DNA from: UBA1227 sp045599345
GTDB taxonomy: Bacteria > Bacillota > Clostridia > Oscillospirales > Acutalibacteraceae
Assembly (NCBI GenBank): GCA_045599345.1
Contig: JAZRVV010000050.1
Location: 1-18,085, forward strand
DNA length: 18,085 nt
Direction: 5' to 3'
The notes under the pieces were generated by a model. That model was not told the origin of the DNA and searched no databases. It saw only the letters and a program-made list of their open reading frames with translations. Both the position numbers and the translations under genes were made by a program. This document shows, piece by piece, positions 1 through 6,990 of this stretch (positions are counted from its first letter, which is position 1; the number at the start of each line of letters is the position of its first letter).

Positions 1-1
1 T

Positions 2-370
2 CAAGACAACCAAAGGCAAGTACTGATTATGCTAGACATATCTGTCAATCTTAGTCGCAGTCACTTTTACAAAGAATGGCTACAAACAATCTCAAGAATC
101 CCTGATCCACTTGAAAAACAAGCAATGTTTAAGCAATGGCTGGCGAGTACAAGTGAAGCTAAAATTCCTCAATTTAGAAGATGTACTGAAACCTACTATA
201 GATGGCTACCAGAGATACTCAACTCTATGGAGACACCAATCACCAATGGATTCACAGAAGGTTGCAACAACAAGATTAAAGTCCTTAAAAGAAATGCATA
301 TGGTTACAGAAACTTTAGAAGATTCAGAAACCGTATTTTACATATATTCTCACACCAACGAGCAGCCTAA
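2..370 (+). CDS. ISL3-family transposase, C-terminal part (5' end outside window)
   Basis: The frame is open from base 2 and ends at a stop at 368-370, so only about 122 C-terminal residues are present. The end of the protein carries the block NGFTEGCNNKIKVLKRNAYG followed by an Arg/Phe-rich tail (YRNFRRFRNRIL). This is typical of the C-terminus of ISL3-type DDE transposases, where the glutamate of this block is the last catalytic residue. The enzyme would cut and join the ends of its own insertion sequence. The internal ATG at 29 is not a real start. Downstream lies a putative terminal repeat (606-722), so this is the right end of the element. Whether the transposase is intact cannot be judged here. 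Confidence 0.9.
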   Translation, partial: QDNQRQVLIMLDISVNLSRSHFYKEWLQTISRIPDPLEKQAMFKQWLASTSEAKIPQFRRCTETYYRWLPEILNSMETPITNGFTEGCNNKIKVLKRNAYGYRNFRRFRNRILHIFSHQRAA

Positions 371-395
371 CGGCTACTCAAAATGATTAATTGCG

Positions 396-420
396 ACCAG
401 CAAAGTTTTCCTTTGCTGGT
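396..420. terminator. Perfect 10-bp hairpin just after the transposase
   Basis: ACCAGCAAAG (396-405) and CTTTGCTGGT (411-420) are a perfect inverted repeat around the loop TTTTC, starting 25 nt after the transposase stop. No U-run follows, so it may be a transcript-end stabiliser or the first arm of a larger structured element rather than a classical terminator. A hairpin with the same AGCAAAG-TTTC-CTTTG core lies just after an Rpn gene fragment at 17953-17981. Confidence 0.6.
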
Positions 421-541
421 GATATCCAGCCCATGACACGAGAAAAGCGGAGTGTCAAAGCCTTTAGAGCGAAGCGTGCCTTGACACTTCGGTTTGAGCG
501 TGCCACTAAAGCAGCGGACAACCATTTCATCATATGTCCGC
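396..541. repeat. Structured dispersed element, copy 1
   Basis: After the 396-420 hairpin come a second stem, GTGTCAAAGC (452-461) with GCCTTGACAC (478-487) across a 16-nt loop, and a third, GCGGACA (514-520) with TGTCCGC (535-541). An ungapped alignment of 452-504 with 18012-18064 at the other end of the window shows about two-thirds identity. Several differences keep base pairs intact. No coding sequence is credible here. The element may be a REP-like palindromic unit or a non-coding RNA; its strand is not known. Confidence 0.55.
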
Positions 542-575
542 ATACGTTTGACCGGCAGAAACCGAGAAAAGAGAA

Positions 576-607
576 AGAGCCATTGACTCTTTCGAGTCAA
601 TAGCTCT
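576..607. repeat. Long inverted repeat inside the IS end
   Basis: AGAGC-C-ATTGACTC (576-589) pairs with GAGTCAAT-A-GCTCT (594-607) around the loop TTTC. This gives 13 pairs with one C/A mismatch. It sits directly before the 58-bp tandem repeat. It could stop read-through into the IS or belong to the structured element upstream. Confidence 0.6.
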
Positions 608-724
608 ACATTAGCTCAAATCATCATTCATTGGAGTTTCCACCCCAACTATTGCAAAAGAACCTACATTAGCTCAAATCATCATTCATTGGAGTTTCCA
701 CCCCAACTATTGCAAAAGAACCTA
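606..724. repeat. 58-bp perfect tandem duplication including probable ISL3 terminal repeat
   Basis: Bases 606-663 are repeated exactly as 664-721, and CTA follows as the start of a third period. Read on the minus strand, each unit begins with GGTTCTTTTGCAATAGTTGG followed by GGTGGAAACTCC, the general look of ISL3-family terminal inverted repeats (GG start, 8-bp target duplications in the family). The IS end therefore appears twice in a row. The left IS end is not in the window, so the assignment as terminal repeat is inferred. Confidence 0.7.
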
Positions 725-795
725 TTTACCTTGTCTACTTAAGGGGAATCATATCATTTGAAAAGCCTCGCTTCTTTTTTTGTAGAACTATTTAA

Positions 796-3435
796 TTAGT
801 CAAAAGTTACTTCAACTTGATTTCCTACAGGAAGTGCAGTCCAAAATGCATCTGATGTCGTGTCTAAAAGTCCAAAGAGACCTGTATCTGACAATTTACG
901 TGTATTGATATCTTGCTGCATTTGAGTAGAAGATCTCCAAATACCATCTCTCAAGCTACAATCAAGTGGCTCTGGTGAATCCTTCTGTGAAGTAAATGAA
1001 AGACCAGAAGTAAATGAACTCATTCTACTTGATTCAGCTGGTAAATAGTACCATGTACCACGTCTAGCATTGTAAACAACCCAACCTAAATTATAGGATG
1101 CAATATTAGCATTAAGATTGTTTACAGTTGTCTGTCCATGGAAACCAAGAGACTCCGTTGCATTGGCACCACTAATTGTATTGATATCTTGCTTTGTTGT
1201 ACCAGTAAACAACCAAGTAATCAAGTTACTAAAGCCTGTCATAAACTGATTAATCAAGCCTGTTGGTGTAGCCTTGAACCAAGAATTCCAGTCAACACCA
1301 TAAAGAAGATAATCCTCATACTTGTGTGCTGCCAAAGTATAATAAGAAGTTCTATATGCATACTTCTCTCCGGATTCGCTCAAAGAGAACTGAGCCTGTT
1401 TATAAGCCAGACCGGTCATCTTATAGTTTTGAGAAGTAAAGTTAATAAATCCCATCTCACTATTATTGGTGAAACGTACATTCTTTCCCTGGCCTTTAAC
1501 TGCAACTCTACCACTATTCAAAGTTGTAATCTGACCTTCTGTGTCATCAGTAACGGTTGCATCATCATATGCCTTTAAGAAGAAGAAGTAATAGTGTGTA
1601 GATGTAGTTCCCCAAGCGCCATTTTCTGATTCAGTAAAATAATACCAACCTTCAGTTAAATCATACCATGGCTTTAATCTATAGGTAGTTGTATTTGTAA
1701 AATAACTACCCCAAGTATTAGAGTCATTAGAAATTGTACAGTTACCTTCTTTGGCACCCCAACCAAACCAACCGTTGGTTGAGTCTACCAATTGAGTAGC
1801 GCCTAAAACAGAAATAATATTATTAGCGACCGTTTGACCAGATTGTCTATTTGGATCACGAATTATTGTGTAATCATAATACTGTGAATTATGTTCTGTG
1901 TATGAACCGATATTTTGTTCGTTAGCATTTGGTGAAACAGTTGTGGTATAGTAACTAGCGCCATCAATCGAATAGATTGTTGGATTTCCATTGATGGTTG
2001 AAATCACTTCGTTATCTGTTTCATTGCCACCTGACGAATAAAGAGTTGAACGCAAGTTCTTATCACTCATTACCCAGTGAATACGATTCGAATCATATGA
2101 GGCGCTGCGTGAACCATCATAAACATAAACAGTTTTATTCGCTTTAGAAGTTGTAAAGAGGCTACCATAGTTCTCATTTACACGAGAATAGAAATAAGCC
2201 ATGATAACCATTTGGTTAGGATCATTTTTGCTACCAGTTTGTGAAAGGTACTTTTCAATCGAAGTATCAGCAAAGAAAGTTTCTGGATCTTCAAACTGAG
2301 GATATTCATCCTTGGTTATAGTACCCTTTGGATCCTTCTTATCATAATATGTAAGAAGGAAGCCTGTGTAAAGTTCTTCTTTTGTTGCTAAAACTCCATA
2401 AAGCGGATGATCTTCAAAAGAATTAGCTGCATTGGAATTGTTGTACGAATTAACTTCTGCTTGAGTTTGCAATACTGTTGTATTGATAGTTTTTACCTTA
2501 TTCTCAACGCCTGCTGATGGAGTAAACTTTAACAAGTCATTAATTTTTTCTTGATAATGCTTCCTTAAATTGAAATAAGTAGTTGGGTCGTCGCCTTCCC
2601 ATCTTGGAGCAACATCAGTTCCATCTCCAAAAACAGCATCATGTCTCAATTTTATAGCAGCAGTATAAACACTCTTTAAAATTCTTTCGCCATCAGCATC
2701 TCTTGTATCACCCATCTGCTGCTTAAAGTAATCATAAACATTATTTACTTTATTAGTATATTCAGCAAGAATGCGGTTATATTTGCCAATATATTCATTT
2801 ACTTTATACTCAAGTGAGAAAGCATTTTTACCACCGGCAATAAGCATCTCATCAACGGAGAAAGCGATGCACTGATTGATACCGCCTTTAGTAGAGTAAT
2901 CCTTAATCATATTAGCATCAGAACCAGTAGTAATTAAAGCAAGGTTGATGCACTTGATTATTTTATCAATTGAATAAACAAGCTTATTATCACGGAAAAC
3001 CTTTACTGTCAATTTAACATGCTGATGTTTTTTGCCAGCTTCTTCAATTGTGTACTGAACAGTTCTGTTACCATAGAAACCATTGTCATAAAGGTAGAAT
3101 GGCTCTGCGTCTTCTTTACCCTTATATAAAATTTTACCTGAATTGGTATTTGTATCTGTTATCTCTAAAGATACAGATTGAGTTTTCTTTTCCTTTGGAA
3201 CGGCATTGGCATCATAAATACTCATATGTGTAGAGTATTTAATCATAGATTCCAAATTAGCAAAAATATAGTTTCCTACTTGTCTGTCTACTGCAGATTT
3301 TGAAGTAGCAACAAATATATTGCTAGATGAAATAATCAGGCCCATTGTTGATGACATCATAATTCCGAGTATTACAAGGGAAATGACCATTTCAACAAGA
3401 GTCATGCCGAGCTTACTATTCTTTAAATTATACAT
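796..3435 (-). CDS. Very large type IV prepilin-like protein (879 aa)
   Basis: The N-terminus has a type III (prepilin) signal: a short basic leader ending KLG, cleavage before MTLVEM with Glu at position 5, then a hydrophobic helix of about 20 residues. This is the PilW/ComGF/pseudopilin type. The rest (about residues 45-879) is a Tyr/Ser/Asn/Thr-rich exported domain without a family I recognise. Most minor pilins are 150-350 aa, so this one is unusually long and could be an adhesive tip or surface domain. ATG 3435 is chosen because AAAGGAAG lies 7 nt before it; an in-frame GTG lies at 3441. It is the last gene of a minus-strand operon, 21 nt after the 137-aa prepilin. Confidence 0.8.
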   Translation of the reverse strand: MYNLKNSKLGMTLVEMVISLVILGIMMSSTMGLIISSSNIFVATSKSAVDRQVGNYIFANLESMIKYSTHMSIYDANAVPKEKKTQSVSLEITDTNTNSGKILYKGKEDAEPFYLYDNGFYGNRTVQYTIEEAGKKHQHVKLTVKVFRDNKLVYSIDKIIKCINLALITTGSDANMIKDYSTKGGINQCIAFSVDEMLIAGGKNAFSLEYKVNEYIGKYNRILAEYTNKVNNVYDYFKQQMGDTRDADGERILKSVYTAAIKLRHDAVFGDGTDVAPRWEGDDPTTYFNLRKHYQEKINDLLKFTPSAGVENKVKTINTTVLQTQAEVNSYNNSNAANSFEDHPLYGVLATKEELYTGFLLTYYDKKDPKGTITKDEYPQFEDPETFFADTSIEKYLSQTGSKNDPNQMVIMAYFYSRVNENYGSLFTTSKANKTVYVYDGSRSASYDSNRIHWVMSDKNLRSTLYSSGGNETDNEVISTINGNPTIYSIDGASYYTTTVSPNANEQNIGSYTEHNSQYYDYTIIRDPNRQSGQTVANNIISVLGATQLVDSTNGWFGWGAKEGNCTISNDSNTWGSYFTNTTTYRLKPWYDLTEGWYYFTESENGAWGTTSTHYYFFFLKAYDDATVTDDTEGQITTLNSGRVAVKGQGKNVRFTNNSEMGFINFTSQNYKMTGLAYKQAQFSLSESGEKYAYRTSYYTLAAHKYEDYLLYGVDWNSWFKATPTGLINQFMTGFSNLITWLFTGTTKQDINTISGANATESLGFHGQTTVNNLNANIASYNLGWVVYNARRGTWYYLPAESSRMSSFTSGLSFTSQKDSPEPLDCSLRDGIWRSSTQMQQDINTRKLSDTGLFGLLDTTSDAFWTALPVGNQVEVTFD

Positions 3436-3456
3436 AGTCACTCTTCCTTTCTAATA

Positions 3457-3870
3457 CTAGTTGTTGTTGTTGTCTGGGCTAATATCATCCGCAGCCACAT
3501 CAAATTGTAAGATATTCGGATAAAACTCTTTGTAAGTTAAGCCTGTTCCCGTTTCCTTACTCAAGCCATAAATGCCCTCTGCTGACAATTCACCTTCCAC
3601 GGTGCCATTCTTATATGAATATGTTATAGTGCTGGAGTCCGTATAACCAAATGTTGTTGTAACATTTACATCTTTTGAAGTTTGAACTTCTTCCAACTCC
3701 AAAGTGGATGATGTGTTAGTACTGGCATTTTTATATCTCATACCTTTGGTGGTTATATTTGCTGCAGTAGAAAAACCGCTTATTAGTGTAATGCCAACAA
3801 TTGAAAAAATCAAAATTGCAATTACTACTTCAACGAGGGTCATGCCACCTTTACTTTTTAGAACATTCAC
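3457..3870 (-). CDS. Type IV prepilin-like protein (137 aa)
   Basis: The leader ends in KSKGG and is followed by MTLVEVVIAILIFSIVG, a textbook prepilin cleavage site and hydrophobic stalk with Glu at +5. The C-terminal part (about 100 residues) is Thr/Ser-rich, predicted to be beta-rich, and ends in an Asn run encoded by GTT repeats on the plus strand. It would be cleaved and methylated by a prepilin peptidase and built into a pilus or pseudopilus as a minor subunit. Start: GTG at 3870 lies 9 nt after AAGGAGG; the TTG at 3876 is only 3 nt from it, and the ATG at 3866 is out of frame. The ribosome binding site overlaps the stop of the upstream gene, so translation may be coupled. Confidence 0.85.
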   Translation of the reverse strand: MNVLKSKGGMTLVEVVIAILIFSIVGITLISGFSTAANITTKGMRYKNASTNTSSTLELEEVQTSKDVNVTTTFGYTDSSTITYSYKNGTVEGELSAEGIYGLSKETGTGLTYKEFYPNILQFDVAADDISPDNNNN

Positions 3871-3884
3871 TAGCAATTACCTCC

Positions 3885-5522
3885 TTAATCTGTATAGTTA
3901 CAAACGGCCCAATAATCAGTAATTCTTTGCTTTGCTATCTGTGCACCATTTGTTGATGTATAAATCAATCGAGCATTGCCATTAATCTCAAGATCATCAC
4001 AAATAATCTCGCCAAGAACTGTAACGCCGTCTTCTAAGATTACGTGTGTATTTGGACCACCATAGATACTATACAAGAATACCAAATCTTCTTTATCATT
4101 GCTTCTTCGTCCATCTCCATTGTAGCCAAGTATTACTGTACTATTTTCTTCGAGATAAAGGACCATATAAGAAGGTTTCTCGTTAATATCGAATAATCTA
4201 TTTATGAAATTGTCAATGCTAGATGTAATCCACTCGTTAAACTGAGCAATGCCAGATCTCTTTCCAGGTTCATTACCATAACGAACACGTAATGTTAATC
4301 CTTTACCAGGACCACCACGTACAAATGCGTATGTGAGTGGTACTATACCTTTATCAGCTCGGTTGTTTTCATCGCTTGAAGTATAATCAATATATGATAC
4401 ATCAAGAGTATCATATGATATTCCATCAAGTGCTTGTAAGAATCCATCAACTTGGCTCCAAACGTAACCCATCAATGGACGCGCATTTCGTTTAGCTTCA
4501 GTAACTGCATTCCTTAATGACGTAGAAAGTGATAAAATTTCTATATACTGAATTGCAAGTCCGTCATTTTCGGAATTAGTTATTCTGAGATTGTTATCTG
4601 CTATATCATTCATGATATTAGTCAAACCTATAGCTTTAAGCAACTGGTACAAAGGATCTTTCTCAGTCATTCCAATCATACGGCCAAAAGTATCATTCGA
4701 ATGATTATTATTGCAATAATAACTATGTGTTGATGTAAGGTTTTTCAATGAATTGATAATATTTGTGCTATACTCTGTCTCTTCATCATCAACTTTAATA
4801 GTTTTATTAGAAATGATATACTCGCTTGAATTCCAAATCTTCTTAGAATGAAGACCATCGTTCTTAAATTCTACAGATTTTGCAAATTTGTGACCTGCTA
4901 CAATTGTTCCAGCAGGGATTGTTGCGTCACCTTTTGATACAAAGTTACCATTAATTGTTATTGTATAATTTCCAGAATTGTTTTTTGCTGGATCAAATTT
5001 CTCTGTATTATTCCAATAGAAATCAGTATTTTCGCCTAAAACAAAGTTGCCGTTGAGTGTTAAGTCTTTAACAGCAATACCACCGAAATATATTGGCTGA
5101 CGAATAACAGTAGCTTTCATGTTGTAGTCTTGGTCAACATAGGTAGCCGTAACGTCAATTGTTACTTCATCATCTTCATTTCTAGAGATTTTTGCTTTGG
5201 CGTCACCCATCTTATTGCCAAAATCAAAATTTGTGATTTCAATTTCTTTGTTTTGCTCTGGCAATATAGCTATTGGAACATCTTCATATGTTTTAGTAGT
5301 ATCATTATACTGTTGTCTTACAGAAGAGAATTCTTCAAGCAATACAGAAATAGCAGATCTAGCTGTGAAGTATGCTTGCTGACGCTTAACAGTATACATT
5401 GTATAATGGAAGTAAGCGTAGCTAGATGCCAATATTGCTCCCAACAGTATGGTGATAATAATAGAGGCTAATATTACCCAAAGTAATGCCGATCCTTTAT
5501 TATTCATTGTTTTCAATCTCAT
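3885..5522 (-). CDS. PilX-like protein with class III-type leader and repetitive beta-rich domain (545 aa)
   Basis: First gene of the pilin operon. The N-terminus MRLKTMNNKGSALLWVILAS has a prepilin-like leader ending NNKG and a hydrophobic stalk, but Trp replaces the usual Glu at +5, as can happen in PilX/ComGG-type minor pilins. Short strand-like repeats such as LTLNGNFVLG, ITINGNFVSKG and DLEINGNARLIYT near both ends of the exported part suggest a beta-helix or polymer-forming fold. The reading frame is open to 5600, but ATG 5522 is preferred because AAAAGGAGG ends 9 nt before it; the extra 26 upstream residues lie in the leader. The binding site can pair with an upstream CTCCTT (see 5533-5557). 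Confidence 0.78.
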   Translation of the reverse strand: MRLKTMNNKGSALLWVILASIIITILLGAILASSYAYFHYTMYTVKRQQAYFTARSAISVLLEEFSSVRQQYNDTTKTYEDVPIAILPEQNKEIEITNFDFGNKMGDAKAKISRNEDDEVTIDVTATYVDQDYNMKATVIRQPIYFGGIAVKDLTLNGNFVLGENTDFYWNNTEKFDPAKNNSGNYTITINGNFVSKGDATIPAGTIVAGHKFAKSVEFKNDGLHSKKIWNSSEYIISNKTIKVDDEETEYSTNIINSLKNLTSTHSYYCNNNHSNDTFGRMIGMTEKDPLYQLLKAIGLTNIMNDIADNNLRITNSENDGLAIQYIEILSLSTSLRNAVTEAKRNARPLMGYVWSQVDGFLQALDGISYDTLDVSYIDYTSSDENNRADKGIVPLTYAFVRGGPGKGLTLRVRYGNEPGKRSGIAQFNEWITSSIDNFINRLFDINEKPSYMVLYLEENSTVILGYNGDGRRSNDKEDLVFLYSIYGGPNTHVILEDGVTVLGEIICDDLEINGNARLIYTSTNGAQIAKQRITDYWAVCNYTD

Positions 5523-5794
5523 TTGAAACAACCTCCTTTTGGAGTTTTTGGAAGGAGCCTGACCACCCCTTAAATAGTTGTTCGGTTTTGTGCCAACCAA
5601 AAATTGCTTTGTAAATTAATGCTTTCTCAATTGAGAAAGTAATACTTTCTTAACATTTGAGTGTGATACAAAACAATGATTTTGTATCCTAAATACGTTG
5701 TTTTTGGCGTTTGTTAATGGTTTATTAATATAAACCGAGTTGTTCGGTTTTTGATTTTTAAGTGTTGATTTTTTAGGGCGAATTTGGGAGAAAA
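5523..5794. promoter_or_regulatory. Divergent control region between pilin operon and signal peptidase
   Basis: No gene is seen here. It holds a perfect 18-bp palindrome CTTTCTCAATTGAGAAAG (5622-5639), a 9-bp stem GATACAAAA (5665-5673)/TTTTGTATC (5680-5688), a 7-bp stem AAACCGA/TCGGTTT (5732-5750), and a direct repeat AGTTGTTCGGTTTT at about 5576 and 5738. The region probably carries the pilin promoter and operators for it, but I could not pick one minus-strand promoter with confidence. It does not match the c-di-GMP riboswitch cores I know. Confidence 0.5.
5533..5557 (-). promoter_or_regulatory. Hairpin that can hide the ribosome binding site of the pilin operon
   Basis: On the minus strand, CTCCTT (5557-5552) can pair with AAGGAG (5538-5533), which is the Shine-Dalgarno of the 545-aa gene. 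The loop is 13 nt. Such a fold would lower translation unless opened by a protein, temperature or an RNA. The stem is only six pairs, so this is a suggestion from sequence. Confidence 0.4.
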
Positions 5795-5822
5795 TTGACA
5801 AAACTTGTAGAGTGAATAAAAT
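5795..5822 (+). promoter_or_regulatory. Promoter of the SipW-type peptidase gene
   Basis: TTGACA (5795-5800), a 16-bp spacer and TAAAAT (5817-5822) make a good SigA-type promoter about 36 nt before the start codon. Confidence 0.65.
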
Positions 5823-5858
5823 AGATTATATAAGTATAGTTTTAAGGAGGTGAGCAGG

Positions 5859-6617
5859 ATGAAACTGAATTACACAGGTAGGCGTATCTGGGGAATCATA
5901 GATACAATTGTTGACTGGATACTGATTATTGTTCTGCTCGTAAGCCTCTATAATGTAGTGGCACGTAAAGTGCTTAAGAAACCGATGCCTATGATAGGTG
6001 GTTACGGATACGCCGTTGTGCTGTCCGGTAGTATGCTGCCGGAGATTGATATATCCGACGTTGTAGTCGTCAAGGAGAAATCTCATTATCAAGAGGGAGA
6101 CATCATCACATTTATTGATCAGGACTCTCCATCAAAGGCACTTGTAACTCACAGGGTTGTTGAGGTTAAAAAGGAAGGATACAAGACCAAGGGCGATAAC
6201 AATAATATGATTGACCCAGGTGTTGTTAAACCTGCTGATATTGTGGGACATGTTGTAAAAATAGTTCCATATTTTGGCGCAACGTTACTGTTTATTCAGA
6301 AGCCTGTCGGAACGCTCTGTATGATCCTCTTGGCGCTCTTGTTTATTGAGTTGCCATACCAACTTAGAACGAGGTACAAAAAGGCGACAGAGGAGCGCAT
6401 AGAGGAAATCCGAAAGAAGATTGGTCCGGGTTCTGAAAAGAAAAAGTTTACGCCGGACCTCTTTATGGAGGAGAATGACGGTTCGTACCGCGCTCCGGAA
6501 AAGACAAAAAAACAAATCGACTTTGAAAAGGAAGTCGATTGGCGTAGAAGGCGCAAACAAAGGCGCAAAGTATTTGTCCCAGATGAAAAGCAATGGGATA
6601 TTTCTGTTGATGAATAA
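5859..6617 (+). CDS. sipW: SipW/ER-type signal peptidase I (252 aa)
   Basis: Membrane protease that removes signal peptides. Residues 12-35 form a membrane helix. SGSM with the catalytic Ser58 follows, then THRV with His98 where bacterial enzymes of the common type have Lys, then KGDNN with Asp113. This Ser/His/Asp set marks the SipW/archaeal/eukaryotic branch (S26B). A second membrane helix spans about residues 144-166. An unusual charged tail of about 80 residues rich in Lys, Arg and Glu follows and should face the cytoplasm. ATG 5859 is preferred because AAGGAGG ends 8 nt before it; the GTG at 5850 lies inside the ribosome binding site. In Bacillus, SipW processes the fibre proteins TasA and TapA; no such substrate is in this window. 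The divergent pilin genes would normally need a PilD-type peptidase instead. Confidence 0.88.
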   Translation: MKLNYTGRRIWGIIDTIVDWILIIVLLVSLYNVVARKVLKKPMPMIGGYGYAVVLSGSMLPEIDISDVVVVKEKSHYQEGDIITFIDQDSPSKALVTHRVVEVKKEGYKTKGDNNNMIDPGVVKPADIVGHVVKIVPYFGATLLFIQKPVGTLCMILLALLFIELPYQLRTRYKKATEERIEEIRKKIGPGSEKKKFTPDLFMEENDGSYRAPEKTKKQIDFEKEVDWRRRRKQRRKVFVPDEKQWDISVDE

Positions 6618-6622
6618 AATAG

Positions 6623-6651
6623 TTGACATCAACAAGTTAAAGTGCTAGAAT
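6623..6651 (+). promoter_or_regulatory. Promoter of the T-box operon
   Basis: TTGACA (6623-6628), a 17-bp spacer and TAGAAT (6646-6651): a near-consensus SigA promoter. It starts just after the sipW stop, so transcription should begin near 6658, at the head of the T-box leader. Confidence 0.8.
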
Positions 6652-6657
6652 TTGTGC

Positions 6658-6945
6658 ATATTAAATATATGTATATTATTTAAAGGCAATGACGAAGACG
6701 GTTTTGACGACCTTTTTCAGAGAGCATGCGGTTGGTGTGAGCATGCATTGGAACTCAAGTTTAACCTATCACTTCAGCAGCTGAAATCCTGAACGATTCC
6801 TAGTAGGGGTTTACGTGAATGCTACGTTAGTGCAAAAGGGTTGTTAGACCTTAAAGTGGTATAGTTTTTACTATGCAATTTGAGTGGTACCGCGGATTTT
6901 AATTCGTCTCAAAGTTTTCACTTTGAGACGATTTTTTTATTTTTT
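6658..6945 (+). promoter_or_regulatory. T-box leader, probable tRNA-Ile specifier
   Basis: A roughly 290-nt untranslated leader with T-box landmarks: Stem I with the CAGAGAGC...GGTTGGTG apical block (6719-6737), the GAACG...CTAGTAGG linker (6792-6807), the T-box proper GAGTGGTACCGCGG (6882-6895) and a terminator. The lower Stem I can be paired as GGTT/AACC above and GAAG/CTTC below, leaving ATC A (6768-6771) on the 3' side of the specifier loop. ATC followed by a purine is the expected form of an Ile specifier. Uncharged tRNA-Ile would stabilise the antiterminator and let RNA polymerase read into the operon. The T-box assignment is firm; the Ile reading rests on hand folding. Confidence 0.93.
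6904..6945 (+). terminator. T-box attenuator terminator
   Basis: TCGTCTCAAAG (6904-6914) pairs perfectly with CTTTGAGACGA (6921-6931) across the loop TTTTCA and is followed by TTTTTTTATTTTTT. It lies directly after the T-box bulge sequence, as expected for the alternative terminator fold. Confidence 0.93.
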
Positions 6946-6990
6946 AATTTATTTTGTTAATTTTCTTCTTTGATATTAGGAGGATTTAAG

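Noticed and set aside
391..603. Small coding frame after the transposase
   Set aside because: It lies over strong inverted repeats, has no ribosome binding site and shows no protein-like pattern; open frames occur on both strands over the same bases.
5523..5600. c-di-GMP riboswitch before the pilin operon, as in some clostridial pili
   Set aside because: No recognisable GEMM-I or GEMM-II core was found on the minus strand; only simple hairpins are visible.
5523..5600. 26-residue N-terminal extension of the PilX-like protein
   Set aside because: No ribosome binding site fits the upstream start, while AAAAGGAGG sits properly before ATG 5522, where a normal leader begins.
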